Shown: piece after piece, positions 36,013 through 45,256 of the stretch | Layout of the letters: each line of letters opens with the position of its first letter | How positions within the stretch are numbered: the stretch's first letter is position 1 | From: Lobosporangium transversale | Taxonomy: Eukaryota > Mortierellomycota > Mortierellomycetes > Mortierellales > Mortierellaceae | Reading direction: 5' to 3' | Length of the DNA stretch: 64,000 nt | NCBI RefSeq assembly: GCF_002105155.1 | Contig: NW_019028990.1 | Span: 241,501-305,500, forward strand | Made by a program: the position numbers and the translations under genes | The notes under the pieces: generated by a model | The model's database searches: none | Told to the model about the DNA's origin: nothing | The model's input: only the letters and a program-made list of their open reading frames with translations

Positions 36013-36130
36013 TTATTTTTTATTTTTATTTTTATTTTTATTTTTATTTTTATTTTTATTTTTATTTTTATTTTTAATTTTAATTTTAATTTTAATTTTA
36101 ATTTTAATTTTAATTTTATTTTTATTTTTC
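36013..36130. repeat. Hexanucleotide microsatellite, TTTTTA then TTTTAA units
   Basis: A long run of TTTTTA units passes into TTTTAA units and back. It lies between the relic and a secreted-protein gene. The corresponding place in the other duplicated unit (about 37730-37745) has only a short T run, so the expansion is specific to this copy. Confidence 0.9.
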
Positions 36131-36286
36131 GCTTTATCTACTTGGTATAGCTTTAAGTAAAAGATCATATGTGTTACTGCAGGATACAAGCGTTGCGTCC
36201 CTCAAACATCAGCTCATACTCAAAGGGGACACATCAAAGTGCTGATTTTGCTTGTCCTCAGTTGTTTTTTTTTTATTGATTTTTGG

Positions 36287-36628
36287 TTAAATAAAGTAGT
36301 TGGGGCACGAAGTTGGATTCCTTGAGGGGATGCCAGCCTTGCCAAAGGACATGCTGTTCACCCAGTACGCATTATATTGGGGCTTGCCCAGACCAAGGGT
36401 ACTATAACTTCCAGTGCAATCAGTGGTCGAGAATAACTTAACATTTCCTCCCTCTCTGTTGTAGATCGTGGCCGTTTGTGTTTTCTTGAGGCAATAGCAC
36501 GGTCTGTGGCCAAAGGAGTCAAATAAAGTCTCCATTCTGCCTTCGTTATCTATAATATCAACATTGTAATCTCCCTGAGCAAGCGCACCAGCTGCACAGA
36601 GTGCCAACAACAGGAGTGATTTATGCAT
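36287..36628 (-). CDS. Small secreted protein, family member 3 (minus type)
   Basis: Intronless, 113 residues. The signal peptide and first mature residues are the same as in members 1 and 4 (MHKSLLLLALCAAGALAQ, then GDY), while residues 25-48 are the most diverged of the three. The cysteine pattern CYC, TTDCTGSY, SMSFG and SCPNYF is kept. Its divergent plus-strand partner has been deleted apart from a 3' fossil at 36914. Function is unknown. Confidence 0.85.
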   Translation of the reverse strand: MHKSLLLLALCAAGALAQGDYNVDIIDNEGRMETLFDSFGHRPCYCLKKTQTATIYNREGGNVKLFSTTDCTGSYSTLGLGKPQYNAYWVNSMSFGKAGIPSRNPTSCPNYFI

Positions 36629-36840
36629 TTTTGTTGATCGATATCTATTGTAGAGAAAAGCCAGGAAGAGCAACAGGAGTTCAAAAAAAGGTCAGAAGAC
36701 TTGAGGGCACAGATCCTGAAGGTTAAATACTTAGAAGAGTGTGGAGGGAATGGGAACTTACATTATGTATTGAGGAAGAGAATGGTAAGCCATTTGTTAG
36801 TGGGAAAGATTTTATATGAGTCCAGGGACTCGATTGTTGA

Positions 36841-36906
36841 GATCGAACTCTAAAGTTTACACTAAATTAAGTGAGCGCCGCACATAAACTCAAAGGGAGC
36901 GCGCCG
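36841..36906. promoter_or_regulatory. Shared divergent promoter module, unit with lost partner
   Basis: gatcgaactctaaagttt at 36841, GCGCCG at 36875-36880 and 36901-36906, and AACTCAAA at 36887-36894 occur in the same order as in the other two units. The stretch agcgccgcacataaactcaa is identical to the unit at about 38688. The plus-strand gene it once served ends abruptly just after it. Confidence 0.45.
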
Positions 36907-36913
36907 TGAACAG

Positions 36914-37000
36914 GCCCACTTGATTGCCCAAACTATTTGCCTAAAAGTACTATTGGATGAAGGAATACAAATAAATATATAAGATAAATATATATGTATT
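36914..37000 (+). pseudogene. 3' fossil of a plus-type secreted-protein gene
   Basis: gattgcccaaactatttgcc followed by a taaaagtactattgg-like stretch matches the last codons (GCPNYFA), stop region and early 3' UTR of the plus-type genes at 33226 and 39042, with substitutions and small indels. Everything between the promoter module and these last codons is missing, so a deletion of roughly 550-650 bases removed the gene body. Confidence 0.7.
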
Positions 37001-37319
37001 TTGTTTGTCCAAGAGATGTATAAATTAGCGTTAGGGATTCTGAATTTACTAATATGGTAACAGGGAACATGGGTTTTCACCTGTGAAATTTCCAAATAGA
37101 GTAAAAAATAAAATTAAATATTCTCCGATGTCATTCTTATCAATTTAGATCAAACTGTTCTCGTTCTTATATTAGTGCTTCAGATCGCAAGAATGTCAAC
37201 AACGCCATTTTCTTCAGAGAGTATAGACAGCTCGGGTATCAAACACACAACTCTACATTATTACATTAGGCTGTGTTCAGTTTTATCCAGAATGAAGACA
37301 AAGGATTCTACGAAATCTT

Positions 37320-37660
37320 CCAGGGGCTCAAATGATATGCAATTTGATGGAAAGCTCTGTGGGTGGCACGGACCCTTGGATCTGGTTCAATTCTTCCACA
37401 ATAAAAAGTTCAAGCAAGAGTTGTTGAAAAGGATCGAGACGACTGGAACAGTGACAAAATTTGGGATAGGGAGTCAGATTCAAACTCGATTGCAACCCAT
37501 TGATGTAACTCCTTATGGCTATTGATGGAAGCAATATGCCGGGTTATCTTCCTGAAGAAGTGGTTGACTTGCTCGATGATGTGAAAGATTACAAGCGAGT
37601 ATATGAGCAACGAGACTCGCCTGATAGGGTAGACAAGAAACTAAAGAAGCAACAATAGTG
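37320..37660 (+). pseudogene. Decayed gene fragment, copy 2
   Basis: Second copy of the relic at 35585-35970, aligned from gttgttgaaaaggatcgag onward. One base is missing relative to copy 1 near 37477, and stops interrupt the frame. A different open frame across this copy (37175-37525) is not the ancestral one, judged by where the silent differences fall. Confidence 0.4.
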
Positions 37661-37930
37661 AGAGTAGGAAAGCTGCTAACAAATGATATGTTGCAGCAAA
37701 ATATACAAAGGATATCAAAATCTTTGGGCGTTTTTTTTTTTTTACTTTATTTACTTAATATGACTCTAAGTAAAAGATCGTATGTGTTGCTGCAGGATAT
37801 GAATGCTGCATCGCTCCAGTATCACACTTTTTTTTTCATACGTGAGAATTGTACTGTACATTAGTTCACACTCATAAGTGGCCCACACCAAAGTGCTGCC
37901 CGCTTTCAGTTGTTTTTATTGATTTTTGAA

Positions 37931-38272
37931 TTAACCAAAGTAGTTAGGGCATGAAGTTGGGTCCCTTGAGGAAATGCCAGACTTGCCAAAGGACATGCTG
38001 TACACCCACTGTGCACTATATTGGGTCTTGCCCTGAGCAAGGGGAGTATAGCTTCCAGTGCAATCAGTGCTTGAGAATAGCTTAACATCTCCTCCGTCCC
38101 TGTTGTAGATCTTGGCCGTTTGTGTATTCTTGAGGCATTTGCACACTCTGAAGCCAGTGTAGTCGTAGAAAGTGATTGTCCTGCCTGCGTTGTTTGTGAC
38201 ATCAACATGGTAATCTCCCTGAGCAAGTGCACCAGCTGCACAGAGTGCCAACAACAAGAGTGATTTATGCAT
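37931..38272 (-). CDS. Small secreted protein, family member 4 (minus type)
   Basis: Intronless, 113 residues, differing from member 1 at about 16 positions, all after residue 24. The signal peptide and start of the mature protein are unchanged. Cysteines are in CKC, STDCTGSY and SCPNYF. It is divergent from the plus-type copy at 39042, with the promoter module between them. Function is unknown. Confidence 0.86.
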   Translation of the reverse strand: MHKSLLLLALCAAGALAQGDYHVDVTNNAGRTITFYDYTGFRVCKCLKNTQTAKIYNRDGGDVKLFSSTDCTGSYTPLAQGKTQYSAQWVYSMSFGKSGISSRDPTSCPNYFG

Positions 38273-38507
38273 TTTTGTTGATCGATATCTATTGCAGGAA
38301 GAAACAAGAGTTCAAAAAAGGTCAGAAGACTTGAGGGCGCAGAGTCTCTGAAGATCAAATACTATGAGGGTGTGAGGGAGATAGGAACTTACATTGTGTA
38401 TTGAGGAAGAGAATGGTGAGCCACTTGTTAATGGGAAAGCCTGTTTTTTATATGAAGCATGGTGTTCTTTCTGCGAAGAGAATTCCGCGGTCCGGCTGCT
38501 GAGGATC

Positions 38508-38761
38508 GAACTTTAAAGTTTACACTAAATTGCCCACGATGAGGGTCCCCACATGGTCTGCTACAAGATAAAAGAGATAACAGAAAACAGGTTGTTTGTT
38601 TTCCTAATTGCTTTTCTAATTTGAGTTTAGTTCTCAAGTTGTTCCAACTGTTCTGTTCAAACAAAAGAAAGAGAGCGGCGTCTATAGAGCGCCGCACATA
38701 AACTCAAATGAAGTGCACACAAAACCTGAAGAGTGTGCTGTTGAATACCAAGGGAGCGCCG
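38508..38761. promoter_or_regulatory. Shared divergent promoter module, pair 2
   Basis: gatcgaactttaaagtttac at about 38508, GCGCCG at 38689-38694 and 38756-38761, and AACTCAAA at 38701-38708. Arrangement and spacing resemble the other two units, with an insertion between the two GCGCCG words. Confidence 0.45.
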
Positions 38762-38901
38762 TTTTTTTTGATTTTAAGTTCTCGTGGCCCTTGAGTTTGT
38801 GTGCATTGGATCATTCCATTTTTCGGTACAAATATCCCCCTCTCTCCTCAACACAAACCTTTCATCACCGATCTCTTCTCTTATTCTCTGTATGCCTTCA
38901 T

Positions 38902-38932
<31 letters not shown>

Positions 38933-38958
38933 CATCTTTGTCCCTGAATTAGCTAATA

Positions 38959-39690
38959 CCCTGAACTTCTGACTTGCCTGATGCCTAACATCCTAAATCT
39001 CTCTTGTTTCTTCCTTTATGGCTTCTCTAGAGTGACCAGCAATGTATAAATCACTCGTCTTGTTGTTAGCAGTTTGCTCGAACGTTGTCCTCGGCTACCA
39101 CTACGTTACGATCGAGAACAACGCTGCCAAATATTATTCGACCGCTGCACTGCAAGATCTGGAGAGAAAGTGCATCTGTGTCAAGAATACTCAAACCGCT
39201 GCAATCAGAGGAGTCAATGGAGGAACCATCAGGCTGTTCAAATCTAACGACTGCACAGGAACCTATCAAACTCTAGGAAGCAATAGCTACCTAAAGAACA
39301 CATACTGGGTGAACAGCTACTCATTCGGTGCATCGGGTATGGCATCATCAGGCCCAAATGGATGCCCAAACTACTTTGCCTAGGAGCACTATTAGCTGTG
39401 GTGTGGGTGAAGAAACACAAATAAATGAATGACTGAAAGATGTTTTGCTTGCTTGCCAATGTACAAGAATGTGTTATGTGTCAAATAAATGTAGATGTCG
39501 CTCCTCCGTAACAACGGAGGATGGAGCAAGAATAGTGAAGCCTTAGCTTTAAAAGCGATCTGGCTATAGTAGTAAGCAACCTCAATCTGCGTTGGAAGAG
39601 CTGGCTGTATAGTGTGATACAAGATGTAAGCTTATGATTAGGATCACTCTCAATGGAAATGCAGTACCAGGAAACAGGAATATGCATCGA
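38959..39690 (+). repeat. 732 bp block identical to 33143-33874
   Basis: Second copy of the block described at 33143. Sequence on either side is clearly homologous but diverged, so the identity is confined to the gene and its immediate surroundings. Confidence 0.93.
39042..39383 (+). CDS. Small secreted protein, family member 5 (plus type, identical to member 2)
   Basis: Intronless, 113 residues, no base different from 33226-33567. Signal peptide and cysteine motifs are as described there. Because the flanks are diverged, the identity reflects recent homogenisation or strong constraint rather than a recent duplication of the whole region. Confidence 0.87.
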   Translation: MYKSLVLLLAVCSNVVLGYHYVTIENNAAKYYSTAALQDLERKCICVKNTQTAAIRGVNGGTIRLFKSNDCTGTYQTLGSNSYLKNTYWVNSYSFGASGMASSGPNGCPNYFA

Positions 39691-40786
39691 CGATAAGCTC
39701 TCCACAGGAAAAGGGCTCTACCTATTTCATAGCAGGAACTGCAATAAGGACTATAAGGTGAAGTAGAGACTATTCGATATGACGGGATGTGAAGGGATAT
39801 GAAGGAGCAGAGGATCAGGCATCAAGACACAAAGTAAGTCTATGAAATACAAATGGATCGACTAATAGTTCTGTAGTCCGAATCTTAAAGAGAAAATTTG
39901 CGTCGGAAAGGGTCGCTAGTACAGATAATGAGCGAAGGAAATCCTTCATCATCTTTGCTGCACAATCTGAATACAGATAAGGCCACTGGGTTGGTTGTTT
40001 TTAATTGTGGTTATATAATGATTTTTTTTTTTTTTTTTTTTTTTTTTAGTGAATGAAAATACTTTCTCTATAGGCATCTTTTAGATTCTCTTTCTCGAGT
40101 GCACCCTGTCGCCATTAAAAAGTAAAAGAGAAAGATAACGATGTGATGTGAGCTTTTGGACAGAGTGTACCTGTTATTTAGAGCCGGATATCAAAGATCA
40201 GATCTCACTTTTTTTTTCCTACTGAGGGCACAGCGGTAATTGGTTGCACTTAAACACCACCAATTTTATTAGAAATGTATAAAAATAAAAGCACCAAGTC
40301 GTAAAGTATAGAGAAATAGCGGAGTGAAATAACAACGCCACCAATTTTATTGAAAATAGCATAGCTTTTTGGTCAACAACGACTTTTGCAGCGTCACCTG
40401 ACATGCAAGTGCACATATATAAAGAGTTGATTTGTCAAGAACAAGTGGGAGATGAGAGCATGGACAGGGCAGATCAAATAAGAATCTAGTACATGTACAA
40501 AATTTGCACGGGAACGATCAAATGCCTTTGTGTGAACATTAGGTCAAAAAGCATCAACAGTCCAACTCACACTGAAAAAAACCCTGAAGTATCTCAGAAG
40601 AGTCGTGCTATGTCTTCAGATGACTTTGTTATTTCAGACGAAGAGTGTATATCCACAAACTTCCTAAAAGCAAATTAGGATCTGATAAGACAAAAAAATA
40701 TACACATGACATCCCCTCTTCTTACAATGCTTGCATGCGTTGCTCTTGCATAGTAAAAGTGACTCTTCACTTTATTGATCCAGGAG

Positions 40787-40824
<38 letters not shown>

Positions 40825-40879
40825 ATTGTATCTCTCCCATAATAAACAACCTTTGTAGTAAGCTTATTGTTATTTTTGT
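39691..40879. other. Spacer between the secreted-protein cluster and the MERIT40-like gene
   Basis: About 1.2 kb. A direct repeat of accaccaattttatt-type sequence lies at 40256 and 40338. A short frame at 40610-40678 (MSSDDFVISDEECIS) ends just where the aaattaggatctgataagac sequence shared with 27299 begins. T runs lie at 40022-40047 and 40791-40823. No intact gene is seen. Confidence 0.45.
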
Positions 40880-42117
40880 TTAAATCAAAATAGCATCATC
40901 CACGCCGGTCCCTGACCCTGACCCTGGAAGGTTCTTACTACTAGTTCCTGAGCCTGTACTTGAGCCTCCAGAACCCGACATTTGTCTAATATTAGCGGAT
41001 GATCCAGGACGAGGCATATCAATGTTGGTTCGAGACCCAGCTCTTGCGACTGAACGTTCACCATCCCTAGATGATGTAGGTTGTGAAATGGAAGTTTTAT
41101 AAGGTGATGATGGTGCTGGTCCCGGTAGTGCAGGCGCAGAGGGTAATGGGCGGGATGGCGGAGGACGATGCGATGAGAGTGATGACGAAGATGGAGCTGA
41201 AGGGGTATTGAGGAAGCTTTGGGATTTCTGGCTAGAAAGGCCTTGTTGTATGACTCCTGCCATCGCTGCTTCTGGACTCTGATATGAAGATACGGGATCA
41301 CTTCTTTTGGGAGATATCTGTGCCATCTGTTGTAGCTGCTGTTGCTGATATTGCTGTTGTTGCTGTAGTTGTTGTTGTTGGCGCCGAGCTTGGTGTTGAT
41401 GGACGGATACTTGATCCAGATGAAGCTGTTCTTGTTTCTGTGTTATTTCCAGCTCCTCTTCTTGAGTTACACTTGGTGGCGGAGCCATCCTGAAATCCAT
41501 TGAATCTTGAAGAGGTCGCACATATGGATGTGCTAATAATTCAGCCATCACTGAACAATATTTTTTAAAGATCCGTGTCAGCTCATAGTAATATCCTGGT
41601 GCGCGAGGATCTTCTATATCTGTTAACCTATCATATACATGCTTTAATACCAACCAACCAACCAAGAAGAAAAAAAATATAAGAGGGTTGTAAACATCTT
41701 CTCTAATCAGTCCAAAAAGTCGACACTTTTTTTTTGTTTGCAATATGAATATATTGAAAAGTTCGTACCTGAGGCTTAACTGGTCCTGTGCTCTCGGATG
41801 ATTTCAGATGTATGTATACACAATCGCAGAAGAACTTCCCACTAGAATACAGGACATCAAGAAGCTAAATGAAAATATCAAAAACCCCCTCCTCATTTCC
41901 TTGTCAGCCGCCATAACCAAATATCTGTACCGTTTTTTTTTTTTTTCCTTTGCTCCTGTTCCTATTGAAAGGTGGGAAAAAAAAAAAGGTATCATGAAGG
42001 CATGCTTACATTCCGATCAGGAACACTGGGAATAACGTCCGATCGAGTGTAGATCATAATTAGGCGATATGATGAACCATCAACCTCATCCAGGTTAATG
42101 TGCTCCAGACTTTGAGT

Positions 42118-42148
<31 letters not shown>

Positions 42149-42200
42149 GGAAGGAAGGAAGGAAGGAAGGAAGGAAGGAACATATAATCAATTTCGGATA

Positions 42201-42234
<34 letters not shown>

Positions 42235-43142
42235 CTCTTTATGGGCCAAAAGGCAATAGAATAGATGCTGTCCTTTGTAGCTTACACTTCTTTGAACATC
42301 GAGGTGGTATCTATAAAGGTATTCAGATGGTTGTCAAAACAAAGGAAATTATTAAAAAAAGAAATACATGATAATAAAGGCCAGCAACTCTGAGGGAGAG
42401 TATCTCTGCAAGTCTTACCAAATGCTTTAAAGTTTCCCATGGTATACAATTCATCAATGGCATGAGATAATAATACAGTATCCGAAGTGAAGTCCATATG
42501 CTAAGTAAGATAATCAAGCAGACAAGGAAGAGAAAAATACTTAGTTTTGTCTTTGCTTGCTTGTTTTCCTCCAATGTATAAAAAATATATAAAATACATA
42601 AAAAAGGGTTTGTGGATAAATCAATGACGTTTTCTTTACCCAGACAGCTTTCTCGCCCAGAATCATGATAGCAAACTCATGCTTTGAATCCCAACACGAC
42701 TTTTGCTCAATAAACCATTTTAAAAGCTGCTTTGTCCTATTGATCCGCGTTTCACTAGGGAGGAAAAAAAAAAAAAAAAAAAAAGAAAGTTCATTTTGTT
42801 ATTAAAGAGTTTGCAAAAAAAAAAAAAAAAAAAAAAAAAAAGGTGGCAAAAAAAGAAACGCTCAATCATACGCACTTGGTCTTCTCTCCTAGAATAAAGT
42901 ATTCATCCATGGATTGGTCCAGGTCGATGCCAAATATCTGCAGAATAATAAACAATAACAATCAAATGCAATTAAAAAAATTGTGCCTTATATTACTACT
43001 ATGATTGCTGGCATTTGTTAAAAAAAACGAGAGCAGAGAATATAAAAAAAAAACTCTTCCTGCAAGCCTTTACAATTTTTTCTCGTCCAGGCAGAGGAAT
43101 TGCCGCGTCATGTTCGCCACTAGTTGAATCCATTTCTTCCAT
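40880..43142 (-). CDS. MERIT40/BABAM1-like VWA protein (BRISC/BRCA1-A complex subunit)
   Basis: Eight exons read leftward: 43142-43074, 42937-42876, 42754-42640, 42500-42419, 42310-42286, 42109-42010, 41834-41769, 41641-40880, 426 residues. In animals MERIT40 is the scaffold of K63-specific deubiquitinase complexes acting in DNA damage response and in the cytosol. The VWA-like fold shows as IFGIDLDQSMDEYF, SKHEFAIMILGEKAVW, LIMIYTRSD and DCVYIHLK. The end of the fold, MAELLAHPYVRPLQ, matches my memory of the human C-terminal region. After it come about 200 extra residues, Gln-rich and then Ser/Pro-rich. One junction is uncertain: a 31-base candidate exon (41961-41931) would improve the fit but breaks frame, because its A run is 14 long. 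The model without it closes cleanly. Confidence 0.78.
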
Positions 43143-43389
43143 GAGAGTATATAGAGCACAAGGCGTAAGGACGAGTTATTAATGTAACAATTGAGTTGCT
43201 AAAGAGTAAGTTTGAATGCCAAGAATGAGCCAACAGCAACGGTTTTACACTCAAAGTGGTTCATGTGGAACTTGGGCTGAGGCTTTATTTCCGAATTCTA
43301 TTTCCTCACATAGTCCCCCTTTTTTTCCTCATTAAATAGCGCCACTACTTTTTAGTATACATGTATTTTTATTGATTTTTAGGCTTTGA

Positions 43390-44754
43390 CTATGATGGAG
43401 TAGGTAAAGGTGTACTTGGGCGTGGTGAACCAGGATTGGATGCACCAGCCTTTGCACCAAGCCTCCTTGCTGAAGGAAGCAATGGCTGGAACGCGAATTT
43501 GGTCCTAAAAGAATGAATATATTGCATGTTATAATTGGTTCCCGGTCTAGGATGAGGTAGACACCATATAAAGCATTCACTGCAACAAACCTGCAAGTAG
43601 AGCACACTGGAGAGAAACTACAGAAAACTTGAAAAGTCAAGTAAAAAATAACAGTAAGCATGTCACTCGCCGTGGATACTATTTAGTGAATCATGTTCCG
43701 AAACTGTTGAACTTACTGGATAGACATACTGAGCACACATAACCAATGTCGACAATCTTCTTATGACAGAAACAAGCTGCCCTAAAGTCAACTTGATCCT
43801 GTCCTGGCAAGTATAAATAATTCCTCGAATACATATCAGGTAAGAATGAAAACTAAAAAAGAAAGAAGGAACCAAATATAAGCAAAAAAAAAGAAAAAAA
43901 GGAAAAAAAAAATCAGTAAACAATATAGTAAAGGATCCTATCAAGCCTCCATGTCCCAAAATATATTTACCATCAGGATCTGTAAGAGGCCTCTTGGGTC
44001 GCTCGGTTTCATATAGATACCCTCTGTTATATGCGCCGCCTGTTGAAGGAACACAGCATCTTTGCCCCATATCTTGCATACATCAATAGGTATATTCTAT
44101 TTTGACAAACGATTGTTTACGTTAGTAGCAACATCTGCGGGTTGGAAATATATATATATATATATGAAAGCGAGAGTTTCCTGAACAGCCTCAAAACTTA
44201 CCGCCTTTTGCGCTGAAAAGATGCAATTCATAATGGGGATATAATCCGATGATGAATCCGGTGACACTGTCAAGACTAAGATCCTGGGTCTAACATGCCC
44301 CATCCCATCGGATTTTAGGGCCTGGTTGATATCTACCAATGATACCGGAAAAGAAATATACACTTTAAGAACATGTCTCCAATGCTTTTGCATCGAAGTA
44401 AAATGTTCCTTGACTATTATACATGGTGAATCCCGAAAGAAAAAAAAAAAAAAAAAAAAAAAAAAACCTACAACAGAGTCCAAGTGATAGTGAAGCCGCA
44501 ATCTTGGATGAACCAACGTCTCGCTCCTCCAACGCAGGGCGAGGGTCCTGCAATAGTTTTGCAATCCCGGACTGGACTGCATCATTAACAACCTTAAAAA
44601 CTTGGTATGCATTGGCGTCCTTCTTTGTTCCTACTCTCCCACCAGGGATTGGTCCATTCAATTCTGGATATAAAAATTTGCTGGAATGATAGAGGAGATC
44701 GATCAATATCATTCATGTCCGATAAAATAAAATTAAATTGGTGGCGCGTCAATG

Positions 44755-44788
<34 letters not shown>

Positions 44789-45133
44789 TCCATGTTCTCC
44801 GTAGTAACTCATAGTTCCGCATTTACCTAGCACCCACATGACTTGCAATCACAGCCAACCTGTTGTCATGCCGTCCTGCGAGATGTGCATTCATAAAAGC
44901 AAGAATGTGTTGAAGAGCTTCATTGAGGCTGAGGGGTGCTGAAGGGTGTTCCCATTCAAACGGGTTAATGTCAATGACAATCACCAACAGATTGGGATCA
45001 TCTATTTATTAATAATATCCACGACGGTCAATTGGTCTATCCTCAAGCGATGAAGTATACAAAGTCGTTCAACTCTTTATTTTTTATTTATTTTTTTTTG
45101 AGTCTTGCCTTCATTAATCGTGCTGTCCTTCAT
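43390..45133 (-). CDS. TFB4: TFIIH core subunit p34 (TFB4/GTF2H3)
   Basis: Eight exons read leftward: 45133-45109, 45001-44827, 44680-44472, 44332-44202, 44096-43971, 43852-43717, 43627-43591, 43504-43390, 317 residues, close to human p34 (308). It is a VWA-fold and zinc-finger subunit of the TFIIH core, used in RNA polymerase II initiation and nucleotide excision repair. [13 protein letters not shown] starts the VWA domain; SRILV-like [27 protein letters not shown] and [19 protein letters not shown] follow. The zinc finger reads CSVCL then [10 protein letters not shown]. The first exon is only 25 bases and its intron appears to start with GC rather than GT (donor gcaaga), which joins MKDSTINE to DDPNLL in frame. 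The start lies 124 bases after the RAD1 stop. Confidence 0.9.
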
Positions 45134-45256
45134 TGTTCTTTTGGTTTGAAAAAAGAAGGCAAAGAGCATTTGAGTGCTGTGCATTATAGATATTGTATAT
45201 TGTTAACACGTGATTTATAAGGCTTTTTTTTTTTTTATTATAATTTTATTTTATTT

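Noticed and set aside
37175..37525. Plus-strand frame of 116 residues as a real gene
   Set aside because: Comparison with the copy near 35700 places silent changes in a different frame, so this frame is not the ancestral coding one.
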